Positions 20,456 to 31,147 of a DNA stretch of 64,000 nt are shown one piece after another. A program made the translations under genes and the position numbers. Each line of letters begins with the position of its first letter. Position 1 is the stretch's first letter. Origin of the DNA: Nemophila menziesii (lineage: Eukaryota; Streptophyta; Magnoliopsida; Boraginales; Hydrophyllaceae); contig JARWIR010000008.1 in assembly GCA_029959085.1 (NCBI GenBank), positions 16,354,001 through 16,418,000 on the forward strand, written 5' to 3'. The notes under the pieces are model-generated. The model searched no databases. It was not told where the DNA came from and worked only from the letters and a program-made list of their open reading frames with translations.

Positions 20456-22206
20456 TTATTTCTCTTCTTGCACAGCAGGTGCAACTTCATCTTCCTCTTT
20501 GGAGGCTTCTTTCTCTTTCTCTTTAGCCAGCTCAGCTTGATAATCCATAACCGATCTAATCTCCTCTTGCATATCTTTCAGAAGCTGTATAAACTCGGAT
20601 TTTTCTGAATCGTCCTCCACATCAACCTCAGTATAGTCAGATTCCACGGGGCTAGACTTGGTTAGTTCTTCTTTGGTACTCGTAACCTCCACGGCACTAA
20701 CGACATCATGTGGTACTTCCTTCTTTTCTTCTTCAATTTCAAGGCAGATAGCCTTACAAGCTTCGAACCCAACATTGTCATCACCTCCTTCGATAGCCTT
20801 CAATTATTTTTGTTCTATTAAATTTGTTAGAACTTTGTTTAATTTTTCTACTTGAGTACCTAAAATTTGAATTGCGGCATCTTGTCCTCGTAACTTATCA
20901 TCCTGAGCGTTCATATTCATGATCAAACGGTCCAAGACTTTTACTAATTGTTGATTATCCATAGATCCCTCTTGAGGATACTGTGGTAAAGCTTTCTGAT
21001 CTAACGCATCGGTATAGGCATCTTGAACAGGTTGTTGAGGGGGAGCAGGTCTATTCTGATGTTGATTTTGATACTGAACTCTTGGTTGGAAAAAGTTGTT
21101 CTGGGGGCGCGGTTGATAATGACCAGGATTAGCGGCCCCCTGGGGATTTGAATACTGCATACCCGGATGGTTTAGGCTACCAAATTGATAGCCTCCTCGG
21201 TTGGATATGAAATAAACAGATTGTAGATTTCCTTCGCACTCTTCCCATGTATGATTATTAACCCCACATTGTTGAAAACCTTGTGCTTCTGTACTACGTT
21301 TGTTGCGGCTAAATTTTTCTGCATCTCTAGCTTAAGTTCTTTGATTTGATTCTCTAATGCGGATATTTGAGCTGAGTTTGCAGTTTCTGCATCTAATCGA
21401 AGCGTACCTCGGGTCTTTGCATCAGGATCTCGCGTAGAAGGCCAACTCCTTTCTTGTTCAATAATATTTTCCAAAACCTCGGAAGCTTCATTATGATTCA
21501 TGGACACAAAATTTCCCTTTTCTATGTTATCCACCTTCTCTCTACCTCGATCATTGAGACCTTCACAGAATATTGCTAATTGTAAAGATGGGGTATAACC
21601 ATGGAGCGGACATCTTGCTAATTTATGTTGAAACCTTGTCCATTATTCTCCTACTGTTTCTCCATCTTCTTGACAAAATCTTGCAAGCTCGCTTTGATCT
21701 TTGAGTCTCATACTCTTCGGATAAAAATGGTTAAAGAAAGCGGCTTGAAGTTCTGTCCATGAATTAATTGTCCCTGGTGGCTGCCTATCTAGCCACTCAC
21801 TAGCTCTACCGGTCAGGAAGAACGAAAACGTATGACAATACAGTTGCTCGCGTGTAATACCTGGAGTAACATAAGCATCACAAATCTGTATAAACTTCTG
21901 AATCGCTCTTACCGGATCTTGAATTGCTATACCACTGTAGAGTCCATAACTTTGAAATTGACTGAGCATACCCGGATCGGGTTGAAATTTAATATTCTGG
22001 ATCTCTGGAGGACGGTAGCCTATTGGTTGAACATGAAACGGCACGTGGAGACCAGGAAGGTCTTGCTAAACTCGATTCTGCCCGTTACCCCGTCCTTGTT
22101 GGTGTACACCAGGTGGAATGAATGGTGGTGATCCTTCTGGTGCATAGTATTGTAACCCCTCAGGTGGGATTCCAAGTGGATCTAACTGTTCTTGTGCTCC
22201 TGCCAT
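20456..22206 (-). pseudogene. Element A gag
   Basis: Starts at ATG 22206 (MAGAQEQLDPLGIPPEG). It contains a Retrotrans_gag capsid domain (DPGMLSQFQSYGLYSG, then VRAIQKFIQICDAYVTPGIT and FFLTGRASEWLDRQPPG...HFYPKSMRL, about 21660-21990), a coiled region (LENQIKELKLEMQKNLAATN), and a zinc knuckle C-X2-C-X4-H-X4-C near 21240-21275 (CGVNNHTWEEC after correcting a frameshift). A Gln/Pro-rich region follows, then LKAIEGG...VGFEACKAICLE and an acidic linker leading to the protease. Stops lie near 22067 and at 21643-21645 and 20801-20803, with a frameshift near the knuckle. It packaged the element RNA when intact. Confidence 0.8.
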
Positions 22207-22429
22207 AGCTCTTCTCAGGCTCTTTCCTCACGAACACGTTTGTTATAAGGTCTGAAGCTCCTCTCAGGCTCCGATAACGGAGGCCAAGAATTAAACACTG
22301 TAAAACCTGAAAAAGACTAAAGCAAACCACAAGCGTAAATCTGGAAAAATAAAAACTAAATATGGAAAAATAAAAATTAATTAAAACTACTACTCGAAAT
22401 AGATAACCCACACGCTAACGAGACACAAG

Positions 22430-22447
22430 TCCCCGGCAGCGGCGCCA
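22430..22447 (-). promoter_or_regulatory. Primer binding site (tRNA-Asp type), element A
   Basis: TGGCGCCGCTGCCGGGGA on the minus strand, a few bases inside the 5' LTR. It matches the plant tRNA-Asp 3' end as used by Athila-type elements (usually TGGCGCCGTTGCCGGGGA) with one mismatch. Confidence 0.8.
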
Positions 22448-22453
22448 AAAACT

Positions 22454-23815
22454 TGGTGTTGCCTAGGGTGTGATAAAAATAAGATTAATATAAGTCAAGA
22501 AAACTACGCACTCTCACCCTAGACAGGCATAGTACTGCAAGTATTACAGGACGTATGCAAGTTTTAATGATAAGAAAGCTCGTTCTCAGGGACTTAGTGT
22601 GTTAGTCGAATGGGTAGCAATAACGAGTAAGAAGTAATTAATTAAAAGGAATAAACTTCGAAATATCTAATTTAAACCAAGAAAATTAAAGACATTAAAT
22701 TAAATACGAAGAAATATGAGATGAGAAGTATAGCTTAGGTTTTGCTAGTATGCACTAATCCTTCTAATTCCTCCTATTAGATCTAGTTAGTAAGGGAGAT
22801 AATTAGCTCTTGTATACTTAGTCAGGATTCTAAATTCCCATACCTTAGACCTTGAGAGCGACTAAGGGGGCTACGGACACACCACGAGGCTGGTTCAAAT
22901 AGGGTTATCAAGCGCTACCAAGGCCCTAAGCAATCAATTTCCATACATGGTGATAGTGATTAAATCATACCCTAATGACTACCTAGTTAGAATTAGTGTT
23001 GTCAGGACTAATATCGACACTAGACGTTATGTGGTGTTTCAATAATTAGACACCAAGCTAAGGTGATCATCTAATTACTATTAAGAAAGCCTAAAGTGAT
23101 CAGTTCTAGGACAGGCAATAAATCAAAACACATAAACAAATATAAAGGTAAGAAGTTAATATCAGATTAAAACATGTAATTCCCAAAGAAACTTAGATAG
23201 AAAGAAATTAGAATTCATAGATTATACATGATGCAAAACCCAAGCTATGGGAAGTTTAGTTCATACCTGAAAAAAAATAAACTAAAAGAAATAATAAAAG
23301 TCATCATCTTGCTCTCTACAATAACTGGAAGAATAAAACCTTAAGAACTAATTACTATGAGGCAAGGATGATTTACAAGTGATATAAAGGTGTATTTATA
23401 GGTGTTTAGAAGACCTAATTCGTTTTCTTGAAGGAAAAGGTAAGTAATGGACTCCAAGCCCAACTCAAATTCGTAACCTAAAAACATGAAATCAGGCCCG
23501 TTTTTCTTTTGGTCCTAGCAGCTTTCCTTTTCCATGTTTTTAGCTTTTGTTTCCTTATCTCCAATTTCCATGCTTATCTCTTTCCATATCTTGTAGTCTT
23601 TGACTTGGACTCTAATTAATCTCCATAATTATCTTTAAAGCTTCACACTAAATAAATAATTAAACCCAATATGCTCTAAAAATATTATTTTACTAAATCA
23701 AGACTCAAAATAGGAAAGTGCACCATTTCTCAAGAAAAACGATTAGAAAGACTTCTAAATCACTAAAAATGATGTCTCATCCTAACATAAATCTATCACA
23801 AATGAGGAGACATCA
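22454..23815 (-). mobile_element. Element A 5' LTR
   Basis: 1362 bp, TG...CA on the minus strand (TGATGTCTCC ... GGCAACACCA). Its pair is the truncated LTR at 14506-15722. It is followed by the PBS. High identity between the copies in the shared part suggests a fairly recent insertion. Confidence 0.85.
23393..23400 (-). promoter_or_regulatory. LTR TATA box (element A, 5' LTR)
   Basis: TATAAATA on the minus strand followed by CACC; the likely promoter of the element A genomic RNA. Confidence 0.6.
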
Positions 23816-25357
23816 AAGCCCTTAGGAGACTTCATTTTAGGTAGAAAATGGACTTATTAGATAGACTTTTATGCTTAATTCGTCATATTGCACTTTCTCT
23901 CCTTGGAATTAGAAAATTTGCATTTTTAGAGATTTTGTGTGTTAATTTGTTTGTTTTTAGTATAAAGTTCTTAGGTTCATGGATTCTATGGAGAACCAAT
24001 ACAAGGAGGAGAAGTGATAATTAAAGTCTTAGATCAAGCGGAGGGGTTAAAGGCAAGAAAAGAATTTCCAAAGAATTGACTAAAGAAGTTACAGATCTAG
24101 AAGGCTGTTGCTAATTGCTGTTTTTGGGCCACTTAGATGTAGATTTAGCCTTTGGGACATGAAATAGAGAAAATTCCTATGTGAGTTAGGAAGATTTCGC
24201 AACTAGATGAGTCCATTTGGAGTTGATATGCAAAAGTTATAGCGGTTTTACTACGGACTGCTCACCAGTTATAAGAATTACCAATTGGACTTGGGCTTTT
24301 AATTACTCAATCAAGCCCAAGACTAGATCTAATCCGGTTTTGAACACTATATAAACTCCTTTAGACCTCATTATTTAGTACCTCTCATTAAACCTTCAAT
24401 TTAAATCATCCTTAGAGAGAGCGCCAAGAGGCGGAAGCAAGAGCTGGAGAATCCTTTTCCTCCAACAACAGCTCAATTCAATTCCTCTATCTAGGTTCTT
24501 ATTTTATTTCTATTATTAGGAACATGTATATTATTAATTTCTTTTCTGTTTTTAATTTTATTATGAGCTAAACTTTCATATACTTGAGAATCGCATTTTG
24601 GGGATGAACCCTAGTTTATTTAATTAGTGTTTTCAATTTGGGATTAGTTTCTAATTTGATCTGAATTGGGTATTTTATATTGCTTATTGTTTTGCATTAA
24701 CTTCACTATCAATGAATTAGCTAATCGGAGATAGGTCATAGTAATTAGGCTATTCACTAGTGGAGATGATCATCTTGACGGGGGGTTTAATTACTGAACT
24801 AGATAATAAATGTGTGGTGTTCGTCAATGATCCTAACGGGCTTGACTAACCGCGTAGCCAATTGGGTAAAGCTCTTAACCATCTGAACATAGCTTATAAT
24901 CGCCCTGACGGGGTTCGTAATACTGTAGGATAGTTCCTAAGTCTACCCTGACGGGAGTTAGGAAATAGTAGAGTCCCGACTAATATAGAAATATCAGTTA
25001 TGCCCTTAACGAAAGCATTAATTACGTAAATTTAGGTGGATCCCTAGAGAGAATCGAGTATAGCTCCCATATCTGTGTTTAATCTTATTTACTTGCATTA
25101 TTTCTTCCCTGTTAATAATTTTATTAGTAATTTATTTTATTGCATTCTTAGGATTAATATAAAAACCAGAACATATATATTTTACTTTTCTGTCTTAGCA
25201 ATTACTACTACTTATCTATTGAAGACTTGAGTTACACCAGTCCAATCCCTGAGAACGAAACCCAATTTATCGAGTATTACTTGGACAATCGTGCACTTGC
25301 GGTATTGTGTTAGCTATTTATTTATCACATTATTTTATAACACCCCAAGACCCACCA
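23816..25357 (+). mobile_element. LTR C1, truncated C-type LTR
   Basis: Diverged copy of the C-type LTR (compare 25401-26876). It ends ACACCCCAAGACCCACCA and is followed by neither a PBS nor a gag leader, so it is a solo or 3' LTR. The first 30 or so bases, including TGATGTCTCC, are missing at the joint with element A. It contains a TATATAAA box at 24348-24355 and four CCNTAACGGG/CCCTGACGGG motifs at about 24773-24955. Confidence 0.75.
24348..24355 (+). promoter_or_regulatory. LTR TATA box (C1)
   Basis: TATATAAA followed by CTCCTTTAG, at the position equivalent to the TATA boxes of C2 and C3. Confidence 0.5.
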
Positions 25358-25400
25358 CCAAGATGAGCAAAGCTTCTGGGACTAGTAGCTGTTGCCACAA
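25358..25400 (+). other. Left flank of element C, part of element B
   Basis: Short non-LTR piece ending CACAA. The same CACAA follows element C at 34077-34081, and a short ATG-started frame runs from 25363 across the excised element into 34082 onwards. It is therefore the left half of the insertion site in element B. Confidence 0.6.
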
Positions 25401-26876
25401 TGATGTCTCCCTATTTGTTCTAAATATTAGCCCTTAGGATACATCATTTTAGGTGAATATTTGACTTATTTGATAGACTTTTATGCTTATTTCATATTGC
25501 ACTTTCTCCCCTTGGAATTAGACTATTTGCATTTTTAGAGCTTTTGTGCGTTAATTTGTTTTAGTGCAAAGTTAGTAGGTTTATAAATTCATTAAGGAAC
25601 CACTACAAGGAGGAGAAGTGAGAATTAAAGTCTTAGATCGGGTGGAGGAGCTGAAGGAAAGAAAAGAATTTCCAAGAACTTAATTAATGAAGTTGCATAT
25701 CTAAAAGGCTGTTAAAGATTGCTGTTTTTGGGCTACTTAGGAGCGGATTTAGCCTTGGGCCGTGAAACATGGTTTAATAGCCTATTGAGTCAGGAAGATT
25801 CTCCAAGTTGAATTAAAAGAGAAGATGGGCATGGGCTTTTTATAATTTGACCTAATCTTCTTAACCTAAGCCCTATAACGTCTTTACAAATATAAATAGA
25901 CCATTTAGCCTACTTTTTACACACACTTCAGAGAATTACACCAGAGACTTCATATTTTCAAGTCAGAGCAAGAGGGCAGAGGAAAAGCTAAATCTAGAGG
26001 AATTCTGTTCTTCCAACAGTAGCCAACCAAACCTTTAGGTTATCTATTCTCTTTTCTGTAATTGAATTATGAATTCTTCTTATTTAATTTTATTATGAGC
26101 TAAATTTCCACATACTTGAGAATCGCAATAAAGGGATGAACCCTAATAAATTTATTCTATGTTTTGAATTTGGGATTCTTAGGATTTAAATTGAATTGAG
26201 TTTTATATATTGGATATTACTTTGTTTTCATTACTATTTCTTTTAGGAACAACAAGAAATAGCTATTAGTATTTGGGCTATTCACTTTAGTGGCAAAAAT
26301 GATCATCCGACAGGGGGGTTTGAATACAGACTTAGGTAATACCCGTGTAATGTCCGTTATTGACCGATAGGCTTAACTAATTACATAGCCAAAGAGGTAA
26401 ATTCATATCATCCGAAGAGGCATATTCGCCCATATAAGGGTTTATAGTACTTTAGGATAGTTCCTAGGTCCACCCGACAGGGGGCTAGGAGACATTAGAA
26501 TCCCGACTAATATTATAAGACCAATTGTACCCTTAAACAAAGCATAGGTTACGTTGATTAGGTGGATTCCTTGCGAGACTTAAGTATCTCTCATCTCTGA
26601 AGTTAGTCTTTTTTATTTGCATTATTTCTTTCAGTTATTTAATTTAGTCTTTATTTTATAGCATATTTACTTTTAATAAAACCAAACAAAAATCATATTA
26701 TTTTACTTTTCTGTCAAGCAATTATTTCTACTATCTGGTTGATACTTGAGTTGAATCTAATCCGTCCCTGAGAACGAAACCCGATTTATCGGATATTACT
26801 TGGACAACCGTGCATTTGCGGTATGGTGGTTCCTTTTATTTATCGTATTAATTTTATAACACCCCAGGACCCACCA
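25401..26876 (+). mobile_element. Element C 5' LTR (C2)
   Basis: TGATGTCTCC ... GACCCACCA. The TATA box is at 25891-25898. It lacks an internal block that is present in the 3' LTR copy (compare 32960-33030: AAGCCCATTTGGAGTTG and following), which explains most of the length difference. Confidence 0.9.
25891..25898 (+). promoter_or_regulatory. LTR TATA box (C2)
   Basis: TATAAATA followed by GACCATTTAGCC. Probable promoter of element C RNA. Confidence 0.6.
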
Positions 26877-26882
26877 AGTTTT

Positions 26883-26898
26883 TGGCGCTGCCGGGGTC
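26883..26898 (+). promoter_or_regulatory. Primer binding site, element C
   Basis: TGGCGCTGCCGGGGTC, six bases after the LTR end. It resembles the tRNA-Asp site but is shortened by about three bases relative to TGGCGCCGTTGCCGGGGA, so priming may have been weakened. Confidence 0.65.
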
Positions 26899-27131
26899 GG
26901 TAGCGTCTGACCCCGGTGTTAATCCTTTACTAGTTTAATTGTTATTTTAGTTTTATTTTTATTTTTTAGTTTTACGCTTTGGTTTGTTCGTTCTTTCTCA
27001 AGTTTACAGGTTTGGTATATTCTCAAAGATTCTGTGATCCTTGAGAATCCCAAAATCCTAGTTCGAGAAGCAAACAAAAGAAAGAAAGAAGCTAAAGCAA
27101 AGGAAAAAGAGGAGAAATTAGCAAGAGAAGC

Positions 27132-28930
27132 AATGGCTGAAGAACACGAGATTAATCCTCCTCTTGTTCCTCTTGGTCCACAAGTTCAACCTCCAGTTAT
27201 TAACGATCCGTGGTTCATCAATGGTCCTGAACAAGCTCCATATCAAGCTTCTGCCCTCGGAATTGGTTCTGCAGATATTAATGTCGCGAGATACAGACCC
27301 GATCCTGGTATGTTGTCTCAATTTCAGAATTATGGCAATTTTCGAGGAGCACCTGGATAAGATCCAATTCGTGATGTACAGAAGTTCATGCAAATTTGAG
27401 ACTCTTATATTACACAAGGAGTGACTAGAGAGCAAACATATTTTGCAAATTTTAGATATTTTGCGGTAGATGGAGCAAGTGAATGTCATGATTCTCAAGA
27501 ACCTGGATCGATTACTACTTGGGATGCATTCAAACTGCATTTTTCGATGGGTACTACCCAACTAACATGAGATTAGATGCACAGATTTCTTTAACTTCCT
27601 TTGAGCAAGAACAAGACGAGACGTTGGGTAGGAGTTGGTCGAGATTTCGATTTTGTTTAAGAAGAGTCCCAGATCATGGCCTTACAGAACAACAACAGTT
27701 GAAGATATTTTATAAGGGTCTTGATGGGCACTCAAGAAAAGATTTAGACCTACTTTGTGGTGGTGGATTCTTACAGGTACTCCCAGTTCATGCGAAGGTT
27801 ATTTTGGATAGAATAGTGAAGAATGAGATAGGTTGGATCACCGTGAGAACACCTCTCCAAAGTGGAAAGTATAAAGAAAGTAGTGCTGTGATTGAGGAAA
27901 AATTCTCCTCATTGGAGAATAAATTGAAGAACACTTTTGAGCAGCAATTAAAATAACTTACTTTAGTTGTTAAAGAAGGTTTTTCAGGTAGAAGAGCAGA
28001 TGTTAATGTTACGCAAGAAGTTAATGGGTGTTCTAACTGTGGTGTACAAGATCATGATTGGGAGCATTGTCAAAGCAATCCAGAAGCCGTACTGTTTGTT
28101 TCCAACCGAAGGAACTATAATTCAGGTGGTCAAGGTTATAAACCGAATAGAAACCATCCGGGTATCCAATATTCAAATCCAAATGGGGTCGCTAATCCGA
28201 CATCTGCATATTAGCCACGTCCCCAAGGTAATAAGTATCAACCAAGACCATAGAACAACTACCAAGGGGGACAAGGTTACGGAAATCAAGCTCAGAGACA
28301 ACCTCCTCAAGACACCTACACCGAGACCATGAATCAGAAAGCTCTACCTGCTCAACCTCAAGAGGGTGCGTTAGATGTTCAACAAACCTTGTTGACATTA
28401 ATCAACATTCAAACAAAAGCTAGCCAAGAGCAACAATCTACATCCGCAGCAATTAAAATGTTAGAAAATCAGATAGCTCAGATGTCGAAGCAATTAAGTC
28501 AGCGTCCACAAGGACAATTACCAAGCGATACTGAAGAACCTAAGCCATACGAATAGTGTAACTCTATCTCGCTTAGAAGTGGTAAGAAGCTTCCACCACC
28601 ACCTTTTCCCGTTATGAAAGAAAAAGAAACAACTGTGAAAGAGAAAACGATAAAGGATGTGGTGGAAAAAGAAGATGAACCAGAAGTAGTGGAAGTGGAG
28701 AAGACTCCGAAAAATCTGAAAAAGAAAGATGCTTTAGAAGTCTGTCCTTCTCCACCATTCCCTTCAAGAGTTCAGAAAAAAGGAGATACAACTGAATATC
28801 AGAGATTCATGAATATGGTGAGTAAGCTTAAAAATAATAGACATTTTTTAGAGGCTATCAAAGGTATACCGAAATACATGAAGTTCCTGAAAAGAGCTAT
28901 CACCAGCTAACGCTAGTATCTTGAGAATGA
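27132..28930 (+). pseudogene. Element C gag
   Basis: Starts at ATG 27132 (MAEEHEINPPLVPLG). The capsid region has YRPDPGMLSQFQNYG, then VTREQTYFANF and FFDGYYPTNMRLDAQ, then WSRFRFCLRRVPDHGL...IFYKGLDG (27270-27720). A zinc knuckle, CSNCGVQDHDWEHC, lies at about 28035-28080. Then come an Asn/Gln/Gly-rich stretch, a coiled coil (about 28340-28500), an SGKKLPPPPFP motif and a Lys/Glu-rich linker (28614-28760). Several stops (27358-27360, 27954-27956, 28554-28556, 28908-28910) and frameshifts break it. It is related to the gag of A and D at domain level but clearly diverged in sequence. Confidence 0.8.
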
Positions 28931-28931
28931 A

Positions 28932-29831
28932 ATGGTAGGTTTGCCAGAAGAGTGTAGAGCCATCTGCCAGAGTAAGTTGCCACCTAAATTACTTGATCCA
29001 GGAAGTTTTACGATTCCAATCTACATTGGTGCTAAGTGGCAAGGGAAAGCTTTATGTGATTTGAGAGCGAGCATTAATCTCATGCCCAAATCAGTTTTTG
29101 AAAAGTTGAAGATAGGAAACGCAAAACCGACTTCTATGGTTTTGCAAATGGCTGACAGGTCCCTCGTACATCCATAGGGAAGACTAGAAGATATCCTCGT
29201 TAAGGCAAGTACGTCAATTTTTCTTGTTGATTTTGTTATACTTGATTACGATACGGATAGGAATGCCCCCATTATTTTGGGAAGACCATTCTTAGCCACG
29301 GGACGTACTTTGATTGATGTAGAGAATGGTGAAATGATTATGCGTATCCAAGACGAGGCGGTGAAATTCAACGTGTTTAGGCCAATGAAGTTTCCGGATT
29401 CCCAGGAGGATTGCTTCCGGATTGATGTGATTGAACAAGTAGACAAAGAGCCAACTAAGGTTGTGGAAACCTTGGGAATGGAGGAAAGAGAGCTAAGAAA
29501 GAAACCACCTAATAAATATCCTCCATATCATAAGGAAAAGCCACACCTTGATCATGCTAAGAAGAACGATAAGGCACGTGCTATGAAGTTTCCTATAAAA
29601 CCTAAGAAAGAAAGAAAGAAGAAGGAGTTCAGTGTGGGCGAGGAAGTCGCAATGAAAAAGCATGACCTTCCTCCGAAAGCACGTGTGACCAAGAGTTCCT
29701 GTATAGGACCTTTCATGGTCGAAAAGGTTATCTCGAATCAATTAGTTGTAATAAAAGCTAAGGGATGTAAATTCCGCGTAGCAAATGTTGATAACCTCAC
29801 TCACTGCAGGGGAGGTTATGTGAAAAAATGA
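28932..29831 (+). pseudogene. Element C protease fused to GPY/F-like tail
   Basis: Retropepsin-like region: LLDPGSFTIPIYIG, CDLRASINLMPKSVFEKL (active site CDLG changed to CDLR), FVILDYDTDRNAPIILGRPF. It runs without a break through a Lys-rich linker (29550-29625) into FSVGEEVAMKKH, SSCIGPFMVEKVISNQLVVI and VANVDNLTHCRGGYVKK, the counterpart of the integrase C-terminal GPY/F module. RT, RNase H and integrase core are absent, at the same place as in elements A, D and D2, although the sequence is only distantly similar. The last 184 codons (29277-29831) are open; one stop at 29175-29177 breaks the protease. Confidence 0.7.
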
Positions 29832-29845
29832 TGCGAGAGGTAAAC

Positions 29846-29862
29846 CGTCGAGCTTAACGACG
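29846..29862 (+). other. Hairpin after the protease-cistron stop, element C
   Basis: CGTCG AGCTTAA CGACG: five base pairs with a seven-base loop, 15 bases after the stop. At the same place A, D and D2 have CGTCT ... AGACG, a compensated base pair. Confidence 0.6.
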
Positions 29863-30054
29863 TTAAACAAAAGTCATTTCAAATTGTAAATTAGTTTATC
29901 GCTTTCTGTTTTTCAATTACTAGTGTATAATTATAAGTAATTATCGAGTCTTAGTGTCTATTTTTAAAAGAAATGAGAATGGTAGTGTGTTGAATAGTGC
30001 AGGAATTGAGATTGGGGTGCTAAGAAACGAAAAAGAAGAAAAAAAACTGCAGCA

Positions 30055-30390
30055 CTGGCCGACTAGCCGGTCATATGACCGGTATGTCGACGGAGAAAAC
30101 ACGAGCCCTCGGGTATTTTACCGAGAGGAAGAAAAAAATTCAAAAGCCTGACCGGTAAGCTGGTCGTCTTACCGATATGCCGGCAAGGAGAAAACGCGAG
30201 CCCTCTGGTTTTGGAATCGAGTTTTTTTGACAAAGCTCCCTTTACATGACCGGCTAGCCAGTTATATGACCGGTATGCCGGCTCGAGGTGTCGAAAAAAA
30301 AAACGAGGCCTTGGGTAGCTGACTCGGGTTTTCAGCCGAGGGGATAATTTTGATGCGGTCATCTGACCGGTATACCGGCTCGACCAGCGG
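30055..30390 (+). repeat. Palindrome-rich intercistronic repeats, element C
   Basis: Three to four units of about 100 bases, each with CCGGTATGCCGG-like palindromes, then GAAAACACGAGCCCTCGGGT-like sequence and a CTCGG/CCGAG pair. It includes the perfect 16-bp palindrome CCGGTCATATGACCGG at 30067-30082. The equivalent regions in A, D and D2 have the same kind of repeats. Confidence 0.75.
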
Positions 30391-30760
30391 GATTTTCCCC
30401 AAAACCTTATTAAACCCCTAGTTTCCTCCTTTTTAACATAGCCTCTCCTGTAAAATTTCATTATGGACGACCCCTAACCCTTTATATACCTGCACAACAC
30501 CATTACAACACCTATAAACATTCAACCATTCCTCCTATTCCATTCCAAACACACACCCTACACCACAATCCTTCAAGAACACAAAGAAATCTTCTTCTTC
30601 AACCTTAAGCCTCTTCATTAAAGCTTCAATCCTATTCATTAAACCTTTCCAAATCCACTACATAATCATTACCCATCTCATATAACACCTTAGTCCTTCA
30701 TTCTTAATCCTCAAAACATCAAAATTCATAACTCTTCTCTAGTTTTTGAATATTTGAAGT

Positions 30761-30775
30761 TTTGAGTTTGGGGTC
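30761..30775 (+). promoter_or_regulatory. Internal copy of the polypurine tract, element C
   Basis: TTTGAGTTTGGGGTC, identical over 15 bases to the true PPT of this element at 32525-32539. It lies 7 bases before the ATG of the residual extra ORF. Confidence 0.65.
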
Positions 30776-30782
30776 CATTGAG

Positions 30783-31147
30783 ATGACGAAGATTGGGAAG
30801 CCAAGAATACCATGAAGGGAAATAAGAAGTTGAAGATCCTCAGATTACTTTTGGTGTTGAAAGATGTAGTTGAAAGAATGAAATTTTGGAGGTGAATACA
30901 TGAAGAGGTGTTGACAACCATAGGAAAAGTCACAAAAGAGTTGGAGCTTATAAAAGACATATTATGTGGAGTGAGCAATGTTCATCATGCCACCTACACA
31001 ACAAGAGGAGCTCAACCTACACACGACCATGGAAACCAGCTTCGTGCTGGTTCAGATACGTTTTCCTATCCTTTTCTCATTTGTTTTATTTGTTTATTTG
31101 CCTTACTGAGACTTTTTCAAGTCATGGGGACACGACTCATTTTTTAG
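30783..31147 (+). pseudogene. Element C residual extra ORF
   Basis: Begins ATG ACG AAG at the place where A and D begin their extra ORF (MTK...), but stops after ten codons. Only a few hundred bases remain before the 3' UTR block with TTTTAGTTTGGGGTGGGG. The PF20167-like domain is missing, so element C has lost most of this gene. Confidence 0.5.

Noticed and set aside
30063..30461. 132-residue minus-strand frame over the element C palindromes
   Set aside because: It reads through palindromes, so both strands are open; no conservation in the related regions.
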